A stretch of DNA of 64,000 bases from Saprospiraceae bacterium (GTDB taxonomy: Bacteria > Bacteroidota > Bacteroidia > Chitinophagales > Saprospiraceae): contig JAKVCV010000012.1 in the NCBI GenBank assembly GCA_022448945.1, positions 135,324-199,323 of the forward strand, read 5' to 3'. Position numbers and translations under genes: made by a program. The notes below the pieces were generated by a model. The model searched no databases, was not told where the DNA came from, and saw only the letters and a program-made list of their open reading frames with translations. Below are positions 22,326 to 32,088 of the stretch, in pieces. Position 1 is the first letter of the stretch. Every line of letters begins with the position of its first letter.

Positions 22326-23525
22326 TTATTGCTTAAATATCTTATTGGAATTAATTTTAGTTTTCACATAATACATCCCTGAAGTTAATTTTGACATATC
22401 AATCATCAAGTTTGTTTCATTATTACTTGTAGCTTGTTTAGTCATATTTGTCATGTCTTGTCCAAGTGAATTATAAATACTAAATTCAGACAATTGAGTT
22501 TTATTTCCCTTTATAGTTATTTGATTATTCGCAGGATTTGGATATATAACCACTTCCGAAATGGCTAACCCTTCAACATTAACACTTACAATGTTAGAGT
22601 ATTCAAAATAACCATTATTACCAGTTAGTTTTAAACGATAATATGAAATTCCAGAATATGCATCATGATCAATGGCTGAATAATTTAATGGCATTGATGC
22701 ATTTTCTTCAAAATTAAGATTTTGAATTGTATACCAATTTATCCCATCTATTGATCGTTCAATAGCAAAAAAATCATTATTGATTTCTGAGGAAGTTTGC
22801 CAATTAAGCTCAACATTTTTACGATCTATTATTTGAGCATTAAAATCGAGTATTTGATCAGAAAGGGGGATTATTTTACATATTGAAATACCATCTAATT
22901 GCAAATCTGTGAATAATGTCTGAGAAGGAAATGAACAGTTCCCAAGTGGGAAAGATGCTCCTGCTACCATCGAACCATCTCTTAGAGATTTAGCACTAAA
23001 AACGATTAACTCTGAAGAGGAACTAGCTGTAAACGGCCCGACAGAAACAGTATTCCATGGTGTCTGACATGGAACACAAGCAGGCACTGATATTATTGGA
23101 CTTGCTAAAGTTATTCCACAAAATGTAATTTCAAATTGACCTGATGATCTTGCCCAATGAGCAACCAAAGCCTGACTAAAAGTTACATTATAAGATTCTC
23201 CTATATTCAAACCAGAGATGGTTTGACTTAGACCCTCATTATGATTGAGACCATCTGAGATTAAACGTGCAAATGGCCCACCATCACAAGATGGTGCTAA
23301 AATTGAAGCACAATCTATTGTATTTGTACTCGTTCCAAGACCTCCTCCTAGGCTGCCAGCACTATTCCATGAGGTAGGTTTGAAAGAATTATTCATATTC
23401 CCAGTTTGACCATTCAAACTAGGATTCGTTACAGTAATAGGATTCGTAGCACATGTACATTGACTGAAACAGTATTGATAAAAGCTACAAAAAATGATAA
23501 AAATTGTAAAAGTTTTAAAGTTCAT
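22326..23525 (-). CDS. Secreted protein with T9SS type A sorting domain
   Basis: Signal peptide; LNWQTSSEINNDFFAIERSIDGINWYTI (common in T9SS cargo) and C-term VVIYPNPANNQITIKG...LTSGMYYVKTKINSNKIFKQ. Confidence 0.85.
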   Translation of the reverse strand: MNFKTFTIFIIFCSFYQYCFSQCTCATNPITVTNPSLNGQTGNMNNSFKPTSWNSAGSLGGGLGTSTNTIDCASILAPSCDGGPFARLISDGLNHNEGLSQTISGLNIGESYNVTFSQALVAHWARSSGQFEITFCGITLASPIISVPACVPCQTPWNTVSVGPFTASSSSELIVFSAKSLRDGSMVAGASFPLGNCSFPSQTLFTDLQLDGISICKIIPLSDQILDFNAQIIDRKNVELNWQTSSEINNDFFAIERSIDGINWYTIQNLNFEENASMPLNYSAIDHDAYSGISYYRLKLTGNNGYFEYSNIVSVNVEGLAISEVVIYPNPANNQITIKGNKTQLSEFSIYNSLGQDMTNMTKQATSNNETNLMIDMSKLTSGMYYVKTKINSNKIFKQ

Positions 23526-23945
23526 ATATATTAATTTATGGGTTAGGTATTAGTTATAATAAATCAAAATCTCTCTAAATAATAGTAATTGCAAAAAACA
23601 AACCGAATCACAACTGATTGATTTAGTGGCGTTTGTGAAAAATAAGAAAGTACTAAAAATGGAATTATTCCACTAAATGGAAGATTCTATGTTTTAAGCT
23701 AATGTTAATAAAACTAATTTCAAATAGTTTATACTATGCATAGAGGGGTTTAAAACATAAAATAATAACTCGTTTAACCAGATTGTTAATTAACTTCGAT
23801 ATCTCATGGGTTATGGTTAAATATTTTTAATAAATACTTAATATCTAATGCTAATATTATACATTTAAACATAAATGTTTTTATCTTATGACATAAGTGC
23901 TTTTTTAAAACATATAAGTAACATAAATTAAAGTATATCAAACAA

Positions 23946-25688
23946 ATGAAAGACCTACAAAAAAAAAATTGGTTTGAAAACAAACTTAGTATTTTCAGAT
24001 GGTCAAAAACAACTTTATTTATAGCAATTCCTTGCTTCTTTTTCAGTGCAGGTAACATAAGTCCACACAATTACCGTCCTTTAGAATCTGATCTTACAGA
24101 TCACCAAAAACTTAAAGAAAAATTATCTGAGGAAATCTACAAAAAAATATGTCGTACTGTAAAAGACGGCAGAAAAGCACCTGCTTTTAATTTTATCTTC
24201 AATTATAAGGATGAACCTTATTACAATGCATATTACAGTCCTAACAATAATACCATCAATTTTGGTGAAGGGATATATGACCTGGCTCGTAAATTCAAAA
24301 AAGATTCGCTAAATGTAGTAGCCACAGTAATGGGGCATGAAATTGCTCATTTCTACAAAGACCATGGTTGGGCACATGCCTTTGGGAAAGCCAACCCAGA
24401 AGGTGAAATAAAAGAAAACATAAAACAATCAATGTACAACTCTGAAGATCGTGCAAGAATGGAAGCTGAAGCTGACTACTTTGGTGGCATTTTCGGTTAT
24501 ATGAGTGGTTATAACACATTAAGTGTCGGCGGAGTATTTTTTGATGTCTTGTATGAAGCATTGGAGATACCTGACAAGACCTTCGGCTACCCTTCGCGTA
24601 AAGATAGAATCAGCATTTACAACAATTCCAAGGATATGCTGGAGAAATTGATCCCTGCTTTCAATACAGCTAATATGCTAAATCTTGTGAGAAGCTACGA
24701 AAAAGCTTCTATGTGCTATGATTATATTATTAAAACTTTTCCAAGCAGAGAAATGTACAACAATGCAGGTGTAGCATTAGCGCAAGAAGCAATGTCTTTA
24801 TACAGTGCTGAAGAACTAAAATTTGTTTATCCTTTTGGGATTGATCTGGATACTCGATTGAATGCTGGCGGAACAAAAGGAGCCGGAGAGACTAAAGAAC
24901 AGAAACGCGAACGTCTCATAAATGAATCCCTCGATCTTTTTAACAATGCTATACATATAGATGAAAAATATGGCCCTGCTTACGTAAATGCATCATTAGC
25001 TCATTCATTATTAGGTGAATATGATATGGCTTTGGGTTTAGCTAATAAAGCCATAAAGTATTCAAATCAAAACCTTTTAATTGAGGGGAATGGACATATT
25101 GCCAGAGGAATTGCCTTAGCGAAATCCGATAATAAAAAAGATGCAAAAAAAGAATTCCAGATAGCCCAAAATGGCAATTCATTATTGGCAGAAACAAACC
25201 TTGAAGTCTTGTCGAATAACATTTTTTCAAAACTATTCAAAAAGAAAATATCAGAAGAAATTGAAGGTGATGATGAAAACATTGCCGAAATCGGTATTGA
25301 AACTATTGAAGTACTTTTTGATGATAAAGAAAACTACAACTCCACAACTATAAAAAAACAAAATGATAAACGTCCTAAAACAGTAATGGTAAATGTATCT
25401 GAAGAGGAATTTGATGCTACTATAATTGCAAGTTATAGCAGTGGTCCTAATAAAAACAATGAGATTGAAGGGTTTATTATAACTAAGTCCGATTATGCAG
25501 GTGAAACTTCACGAGAAATTAAAATAGGAAGTACGCTTAAACAAGTAAAAGAAAAATATGGCAACCCAACCAGAATATTGGGAGGTAGTCAGGCCAATTA
25601 TCTTTTCTATGAAAAAACTGGTATTGTATTTTTAATAGATGACAATAACAAAGTAACCAACTGGATGATATACGGTAAAATTAAATAA
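23946..25688 (+). CDS. M48-family zinc metalloprotease with TPR region and C-terminal BamE/SmpA-like segment
   Basis: VATVMGHEIAHFYKDHGWAH (HExxH), downstream EAEADYFGGIFGYMSGY; TPR-like repeats; C-term EIKIGSTLKQVKEKYGNPTRILGGSQANYLFYEKTGIVFLID. Confidence 0.82.
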   Translation: MKDLQKKNWFENKLSIFRWSKTTLFIAIPCFFFSAGNISPHNYRPLESDLTDHQKLKEKLSEEIYKKICRTVKDGRKAPAFNFIFNYKDEPYYNAYYSPNNNTINFGEGIYDLARKFKKDSLNVVATVMGHEIAHFYKDHGWAHAFGKANPEGEIKENIKQSMYNSEDRARMEAEADYFGGIFGYMSGYNTLSVGGVFFDVLYEALEIPDKTFGYPSRKDRISIYNNSKDMLEKLIPAFNTANMLNLVRSYEKASMCYDYIIKTFPSREMYNNAGVALAQEAMSLYSAEELKFVYPFGIDLDTRLNAGGTKGAGETKEQKRERLINESLDLFNNAIHIDEKYGPAYVNASLAHSLLGEYDMALGLANKAIKYSNQNLLIEGNGHIARGIALAKSDNKKDAKKEFQIAQNGNSLLAETNLEVLSNNIFSKLFKKKISEEIEGDDENIAEIGIETIEVLFDDKENYNSTTIKKQNDKRPKTVMVNVSEEEFDATIIASYSSGPNKNNEIEGFIITKSDYAGETSREIKIGSTLKQVKEKYGNPTRILGGSQANYLFYEKTGIVFLIDDNNKVTNWMIYGKIK

Positions 25689-25701
25689 CCATAAAAAATT
25701 A

Positions 25702-25947
25702 TCATACTTTTTTAGGGCAAACAATTACATTATGCTTCAAAAATGCATTCTCAATTTCCTGTATCTTATTAGTATTAAAAAGGACTTCCATTTCTCTACC
25801 TAAAACTACACTACTAATAAGATCTATTGACTCCCTTAATGATATTCTCACGCCACTATATTTCACATATAAATGTTCCACATTCCTTTTATTCTTTAAT
25901 ACGGTATCTTTTTCCTTAAGCTTCAGTAAGTATATTTTTAGAGCCAT
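25702..25947 (-). CDS. Small hypothetical protein (81 aa)
   Basis: ORF between genes with normal spacing; no family recognised. Confidence 0.5.
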   Translation of the reverse strand: MALKIYLLKLKEKDTVLKNKRNVEHLYVKYSGVRISLRESIDLISSVVLGREMEVLFNTNKIQEIENAFLKHNVIVCPKKV

Positions 25948-25978
25948 TATTTTTAGTTATATATCAATTTGTTAAGTC

Positions 25979-27253
25979 CTAAGACCGAATTGCATCTACA
26001 GGTACCATTTTTGAAGCTCGGTATGCAGGTATTATTCCAGCAATGACACCTGAAGCTGATGCGATCATTAATCCTCTGATAGAGTTTTCTACAGATAGGT
26101 AGATATCATAATGAGCAATTGAAGTAGCAGCTTCCGCGCCAAAAACAACCAAAAGAAGCCCTACAGCACCTCCTATAAGGCACAAAATAACTGCTTCTAC
26201 TAAAAACTCCATTAAAATAACATAATTTTTTGCTCCTAAAGCTTTTTTGATACCTATTAATCTCGTTCTTTCCTGAACAGAGACAAACATAATGTTAGCA
26301 ACACTAAAACCACCAACAATAATTGCAAAAAATCCAATAATATACCCAGCTAATCTAATAATCTCAAAAATATTTTCAAAGATCTGGGAAACAATCGATA
26401 GCGTATTGAGTTCAAAATTATTATCTTCAACAGGCTTTAACAACCGAGATGTCCTTAATACTCCTGTCAATTCAACTTTCATTGTCTCAAGTCGTACTCC
26501 TTTTTTGGCTTTTACAGAAATAGATGTTCGTCCACGATTAAAGCTTGTCTTCTTCAAATTAACATATTTACGTGCTGTAGTATAAGGGATTAGCCCTGCA
26601 TCATCAAAATTTATAGGATTTATAAGGTCTTTCCCTTCTTTTTTTAAAACACCTATAATTTGTAGCCGCTGGCCTTTGACCTTAATATATTTACCAATAG
26701 GGTCTTCATTAGGTCTAAAAAGTGTTTGTGCAACATCATAACCAATAATAATATGATTTGTGCCGCGATAAAATTCAGATGGAGTAAAATAACGCCCTTT
26801 ATAAAATTCTAGCCCAAACATATCTTTATAGTGCCTGGTTACCCCTATAAAAAAAACATTCGTAGCATTACTATTTGAATACTCAACAGTACTTCCTCCA
26901 ATAAAAACAGTGAAAGTACTTATACTAGCCGTTTTGACCTGTTTCTGAATCACCTGAAAATCTTTATAACTAGTTTCTGGGCGTCGCATATATTTCCAAA
27001 AATTACCCTCTGCAGGTGATTCACCCCAAGGCATTTTGCTGAGATATACTACATCGTCTCCTAATTGTTTGAAACTATCCTGGATATTAGATTCGAGAGA
27101 GTCAACAGCAGACAATACCATAATAACACAAAAAATGCCGATAGTAATTCCAGATAAAGACAATACAGTTCTTAATTTGTTTCCAGATAATTGCTGTAAG
27201 GCCTGACGGACACTTTCATAAAATATTCTAGGTATTATAAACAACTTATCCAT
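25979..27253 (-). CDS. ABC transporter permease, MacB/FtsX family
   Basis: LSGNKLRTVLSLSGITIGIFCVIMVLSAVDSLESNI ... VQERTRLIGIKKALGAKNYVILMEFLVEAVILCLIGGAVGLL ... PAYRASKMVPVDAIRS. Confidence 0.93.
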   Translation of the reverse strand: MDKLFIIPRIFYESVRQALQQLSGNKLRTVLSLSGITIGIFCVIMVLSAVDSLESNIQDSFKQLGDDVVYLSKMPWGESPAEGNFWKYMRRPETSYKDFQVIQKQVKTASISTFTVFIGGSTVEYSNSNATNVFFIGVTRHYKDMFGLEFYKGRYFTPSEFYRGTNHIIIGYDVAQTLFRPNEDPIGKYIKVKGQRLQIIGVLKKEGKDLINPINFDDAGLIPYTTARKYVNLKKTSFNRGRTSISVKAKKGVRLETMKVELTGVLRTSRLLKPVEDNNFELNTLSIVSQIFENIFEIIRLAGYIIGFFAIIVGGFSVANIMFVSVQERTRLIGIKKALGAKNYVILMEFLVEAVILCLIGGAVGLLLVVFGAEAATSIAHYDIYLSVENSIRGLMIASASGVIAGIIPAYRASKMVPVDAIRS

Positions 27254-27263
27254 TGTTGAAAAT

Positions 27264-29201
27264 TTACTGGTTCAAAACCTCAAATTCTGTTCTTCTGTTT
27301 CCTGCCCTACCAATTTTAGTATCATTTTGATATCTTGGTTTTGTTTCACCAAAACCCATAGATGATAAGCGATCTTTTGATATTCCTTCATCAATCAAAT
27401 ACTGCACAACTGCATTTGCACGATCGATTGAAAGGTTTAAATTGGTCTCAGGTTTTCCAACATTATCTGTATGACCATTTATCCTAATGTGCAATTCTGG
27501 ATGCTTATCTAATAATGCCTTTAAGTTTGCCAATTCTATTAGTGATTCTTTTTCCAAAATAGCGGAAGCCGAAGCGAAAAAAATATTTTCCAATACAATA
27601 GGTTCCTTAATCCTATCTTCATCAGTTTGAAATTCTATTGGATGAAGACGTGCTTCTAATTTATAAGCTTTATCCAACGATTTTACTTCTGTTAAATTAT
27701 AATTTGCAGAAAAAAACAAATACCCATTTTTTGTGGCATTTAAAGCATATTCACCTAGAGGCATACAAATTGTAAAAGCACCATCCGCTTTTGTTTTAAC
27801 ATTAGCTAAGGTCTTATTAGTTTTTAAATTTACTATTTCTACCTGAGCAGATAAAGGCATATTATTACTTGCATCTATTGTAACACCTTTAACATAAGTT
27901 ACAGGATCAGGTCTTGCATAATCAGGCAATTTAAAGCCATATATATCCAAAGAACCAAAACCACCTTCTCGATCAGAAGCTAAATAAGCTATAAAGCCTT
28001 TCCGATTTACGGCAAGTGCTTCTTCCTGATCTATGGTATTAATAGGATAACCTAAATTACGAGGCTCGCCCCATTTTCCTTCATCTTTTCTTGAAACAAA
28101 CAAATCAAATCCTCCCATTCCAGGATACCCATCAGAACTAAAATATAATGTCTTACCATCAGGGTGAATACAAGGCGAAGACTCATTGTCCAAAGTATTC
28201 AATTCAGTTATAGGCTCAGGAACTGTCCACGTATTATCGTGTTTTAACCTGGTAATATATAGATCTTTATTACCCTGACCTTTAGCACCGCCTCTTACAA
28301 AAAAAATAGCATTCCCATTTGCAGTAATACTAGGTTGTGATTCCCAATCCTTACTATTTACAGGAGAACCAATATTTTTTGGTGTTGTCCATTTATTATT
28401 AATTTTTCTTGAAAAATATAAATCACAACTTCCATAGTCCTCTCTCCTATTACAGACAGTAAAAACTAATAATTTACCATCTGCAGAAATACATTGTGCG
28501 CCTTCATTATCAATAGTATTGACATTCTGTATTCCACTACCTGGTGACCAAACCTCACCCTCTTTTTTACTGATATACAAATCCTCCTGAGCGTCATTGC
28601 CCTTGCCAAATAAAACCGTATAAACTAATTCGTCTTCCAACGTTATTGAAGGGAAATACTCTCTATATTTTGAATTTATATTTTCACCAAGATTAACAGG
28701 TTCAAAAATTACTGGATTGTTTTTTGCCCAAGGTCTGAAACGTGCATCACCTAATCTTTTTTTAGCAATTCTAACCAAATTGGAGTGCAATTTATCAAAA
28801 GTTAAAAGCTTGGTAAGGTACTTTTCCACTTCAGTATAATTTCCCTGATTCATAGCTATACGACCCAGGGCCATATAAATTTGAGGATTATAATCCGGGG
28901 CTATATTAATAGATTTCTTAAAATAGAATACAGCTTTATCATAATTATCCTGACTTTCATAGATATATCCCAATTGAATATAGGAATTCACAAAGAACGG
29001 ATCTTTCTTTATAAGTTTTTCAAATGCTTTTATGGCAGAATCATAATCGTTCTTAATTGTATAATTGTAAGCTTTTTGATAGCGTTCTATAGTTTTTTTA
29101 CCCGCATTTCTTGGTGTAGTATAGTTGTTTTCTTGTCCGTTTATCGCACAAGAAGCCATCTGGAACATAAATACAATTAGTAGAATATAACTTTGATTCA
29201 T
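27264..29201 (-). CDS. OmpA-family protein with TPR, PD40 and CarboxypepD_reg-like domains
   Basis: TPRs; ADGKLLVFTVCNR, HPDGKTLYFSSDGYPGMGGFDLF; VKGVTIDASNNMPLSAQVEIVN; C-term IRINGHTDNVGKPETNLNLSIDRANAVVQYLIDEGISKDRLSSMGFGETKP. Confidence 0.93.
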   Translation of the reverse strand: MNQSYILLIVFMFQMASCAINGQENNYTTPRNAGKKTIERYQKAYNYTIKNDYDSAIKAFEKLIKKDPFFVNSYIQLGYIYESQDNYDKAVFYFKKSINIAPDYNPQIYMALGRIAMNQGNYTEVEKYLTKLLTFDKLHSNLVRIAKKRLGDARFRPWAKNNPVIFEPVNLGENINSKYREYFPSITLEDELVYTVLFGKGNDAQEDLYISKKEGEVWSPGSGIQNVNTIDNEGAQCISADGKLLVFTVCNRREDYGSCDLYFSRKINNKWTTPKNIGSPVNSKDWESQPSITANGNAIFFVRGGAKGQGNKDLYITRLKHDNTWTVPEPITELNTLDNESSPCIHPDGKTLYFSSDGYPGMGGFDLFVSRKDEGKWGEPRNLGYPINTIDQEEALAVNRKGFIAYLASDREGGFGSLDIYGFKLPDYARPDPVTYVKGVTIDASNNMPLSAQVEIVNLKTNKTLANVKTKADGAFTICMPLGEYALNATKNGYLFFSANYNLTEVKSLDKAYKLEARLHPIEFQTDEDRIKEPIVLENIFFASASAILEKESLIELANLKALLDKHPELHIRINGHTDNVGKPETNLNLSIDRANAVVQYLIDEGISKDRLSSMGFGETKPRYQNDTKIGRAGNRRTEFEVLNQ

Positions 29202-29393
29202 TATTTAATTAATTATTTCAATCCAATATATATCTATTCTTTTTAAAGCAAATATTAATTATCTCAGTTGCTCACTTTTATCGACAAAATAAAATTTATA
29301 TCGATTAAAATTATAAATATGATCAAATAACATCCCAAATGTTTAAGCTTAGGAAAACATTAACAAAAGAAAGTAAATCAATATACAAAAAAA

Positions 29394-29417
29394 GTTACGT
29401 TCTTTGAAGAACGTAAC
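29394..29417 (-). terminator. Rho-independent terminator for the minus-strand pentapeptide gene
   Basis: Perfect 11-bp stem GTTACGTTCTT-TG-AAGAACGTAAC followed by a T-run on the minus strand (CTTTTTTTG). Confidence 0.8.
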
Positions 29418-29525
29418 CCATTGCATGTTTTTATAGAAGTGTGTGGTATAAAACAAGTATTGTTTTGATTGATTTTAGCGGTGCAACAAATGCATGAAAT
29501 ATAAAAATATTAATTTCTTTGCAAT

Positions 29526-30260
29526 TTATTGCCTTTTTTTCTGTTTTTCTATAAATTCCTTGAGCTGCTTCTCTGTAAATATAACTCCCTTCATTATACA
29601 TTCATCTATATTTAAATCAACCATTTGCGTTCGAATTAAAATAGTATGATCAAAAATACAGCGCTCAACATCTGCCCCTGTCATATCTCCATTTGTTAAA
29701 TCCGCCATTCTAAAATTAGCTCCAATTAAGCTTGTTTCTCTAAAAATGGCATTTTTTGCGTTTGTTTTAATAAAACGGGCTCCTGTCAAGTCTGTATCAG
29801 AAAAATTTGCTCCCTCACAATTTGAAAGGCTAAAATCAGCAACCATTTTTTCATGTTCACCAATATCTGAGCCTCTAAAATCAGCATTTCGTAGACTTGA
29901 AGCTAGAATAGCCTTTGGATCGCTATTCTGATCATCGTCTATACTGCCATCAACCATTTTTTTAGCAGGGTTATGACCAAATTGCACGCCCCGCAAATCT
30001 GACTCTCTGAAATCAGCATTATCTAAATTCATCCCCCTAAGATCTACTCCTATCAATGTAGCTTCCTGTAAATTAATCTTCGGCAATTCACCAGTTTTTT
30101 CTTTATATGCTTTCTGATAAGCACTAAAAAATTTACGTCCTTTTTTTATTAATCGGAACTGTTGATCATGATAAGGAGTTAGAGGGTCATCTCCCTGTGC
30201 TAAGGTATGAGATACAAAAAATGAAAACAAAACAAAAAAAAGCGTAGATCTATACATCAA
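29526..30260 (-). CDS. Exported pentapeptide-repeat protein
   Basis: Signal peptide; A(D/N)FRESDLRG, NADFRGSD, GANFSDTDLTGARF, NAIFRETSLIGANFRMADLTNGDMTGAD. Confidence 0.9.
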   Translation of the reverse strand: MMYRSTLFFVLFSFFVSHTLAQGDDPLTPYHDQQFRLIKKGRKFFSAYQKAYKEKTGELPKINLQEATLIGVDLRGMNLDNADFRESDLRGVQFGHNPAKKMVDGSIDDDQNSDPKAILASSLRNADFRGSDIGEHEKMVADFSLSNCEGANFSDTDLTGARFIKTNAKNAIFRETSLIGANFRMADLTNGDMTGADVERCIFDHTILIRTQMVDLNIDECIMKGVIFTEKQLKEFIEKQKKRQ

Positions 30261-30421
30261 GATGAGTATTTTAGTAATAAAGAAATTAAATGCAAATAAT
30301 ATTGTAAAGGAAGGAACAAACCCTTCATTTAACTCTATAAATCATAAAAAAATTAAAGAAAGAAAATTGTATATTGCGAATTGAACAAATTAGTCTACAA
30401 AATAAATTAATAATTTTTTAT

Positions 30422-31318
30422 TCATTTATTTTCAGAATAAAAAACATCAAATCTTCGCTGTTCCCTCTCTAAAATAGCTTCGAACTTATTGGGCATTTTA
30501 ATTTGAATTAATTGACTTGATTCTGTAATAGGATGAATGAACTCCAATGAAACTGCTGCTAAAAATAGACCTTTCCCTTTTAAAATTAATCCTTCCTGAC
30601 CATATAATTTATCTCCCAAAATAGGAAATCCAATTTTAGAAAGATGAATTCGCAATTGATGTGTTCTTCCTGTTAATGGATACAAGTTTAACAAGGATAG
30701 ATAATTATTTTTTAAAGATCTAACGGTTCTTTCTAGCTCAAAAACACTAATTGAAGGTTTTCCATTAATATCAAAATTAATTTTTCCATTTGAATTGGGC
30801 TGACCAATAACTATCGCCTTATAATTTTTCCTAATACTTCGTTTTTCAAATTGTTCACCCAGATGAATTCTTGCCTGTTTGGTCTTCGCTATTAACAACA
30901 AACCTGAGGTTTGATTGTCCAGCCGATGTACAGGCCTAGGTTTTTTAAACGCATCAATTTTTTTTGAAGGAATAAGGTTATACAATAATGCATTTTCAAC
31001 AGTTCTAAATTGATTGCCACTTACAGAAATACCTGCAGGTTTATTTACAATAGCAATATCCTCATCCTCATAAACTACTTTAATTTTATATTTATATATT
31101 TTAGTTGGAGTTTGATCCAACTCATATAATTCTATCTTTTGATCAGAAATAACCCAATCACCTGTATATCCTTTTTTGCCGTCAACAAAAACAAGCCCAG
31201 CCCTTATAGCGTTTTTCACACTTTTTCTGGAAGGTAATTGAGGAAATACTCCACAAAGATAATCACTAAGACGTTGAGCTTCAGAAATAGAAGGAACAAT
31301 ATGTGTTTCTATAAGCAT
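30422..31318 (-). CDS. RluA-family pseudouridine synthase
   Basis: VHRLDNQTSGLLLIAKTKQA (HRLDxxTSG) and PLTGRTHQLRIHLSKIGFPILGDKLYG. Confidence 0.93.
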   Translation of the reverse strand: MLIETHIVPSISEAQRLSDYLCGVFPQLPSRKSVKNAIRAGLVFVDGKKGYTGDWVISDQKIELYELDQTPTKIYKYKIKVVYEDEDIAIVNKPAGISVSGNQFRTVENALLYNLIPSKKIDAFKKPRPVHRLDNQTSGLLLIAKTKQARIHLGEQFEKRSIRKNYKAIVIGQPNSNGKINFDINGKPSISVFELERTVRSLKNNYLSLLNLYPLTGRTHQLRIHLSKIGFPILGDKLYGQEGLILKGKGLFLAAVSLEFIHPITESSQLIQIKMPNKFEAILEREQRRFDVFYSENK

Positions 31319-31362
31319 ATAATAAACATATAAAGCAATCTACTCTCATTATAGAAATGTTA

Positions 31363-32061
31363 TTATGAAGAAAATTTACTAAGAATAGACTTGCATACCA
31401 TAAGATTCTGACTGTATTCCGTTGAAAGAACAAAAGGAAAATCGTTTTCAATCCTATTCATACGTTCCTGGCATTCTTTACAACGCTCCATAATAGTTGC
31501 TAATGTTAGGTTAAACATTAAAAAACGCATAGCATTAAAAGCTACATGAGGAATTTCTTTTACGTTCTTTGCTGTAAAACGAGGATCATTTAGATAACTA
31601 TCATACTCTTTAACTACATGATTAGACCAGTATTTATAAATATCCAGCTGAGGAATAAAAGTTTTATCTCTGTATATGGTACCTGACTCAACATTAAGCA
31701 TGTAACGAATTAGTGCAAATTTCCCGTAGACACTACCAATTGGAATAATGAATCGTTCTAATAAAGCAAAAGTATTTTTACTTTCTTTGACAATAACAAC
31801 ATCTCCTAAATTTTGATGAAACTTATAAATCTTTTCATTTGCTTTATTAATATCAATATTATCAAAACGTACTGAATTAGAATCCACAAAAAGTTCATTG
31901 AAGGCAGTATAGGATTTGGGTTCTGCAAAATCCCAGCCTTTATAGTCAATATTAAAAGACAAAGGACTTGCAAAAGCATCTGTTTCGCTTATATTTTTTT
32001 TATCAGAGTTGCCACAGCAACACAAAAAAAGTAAAATTAAAGGGAATATAAAATTGTTCAT
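31363..32061 (-). CDS. Putative lipoprotein, unknown function
   Basis: Lipobox-like N-terminus MNNFIFPLILLFLCCCGNSDKK; no recognised domain. Confidence 0.65.
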   Translation of the reverse strand: MNNFIFPLILLFLCCCGNSDKKNISETDAFASPLSFNIDYKGWDFAEPKSYTAFNELFVDSNSVRFDNIDINKANEKIYKFHQNLGDVVIVKESKNTFALLERFIIPIGSVYGKFALIRYMLNVESGTIYRDKTFIPQLDIYKYWSNHVVKEYDSYLNDPRFTAKNVKEIPHVAFNAMRFLMFNLTLATIMERCKECQERMNRIENDFPFVLSTEYSQNLMVCKSILSKFSS

Positions 32062-32088
32062 AATAATGAATATTTAATAATAGTATTG

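Noticed and set aside
24295-25353. Antisense and alternate-frame ORFs in the M48 gene
   Set aside because: Overlap a CDS with clear active-site motifs.
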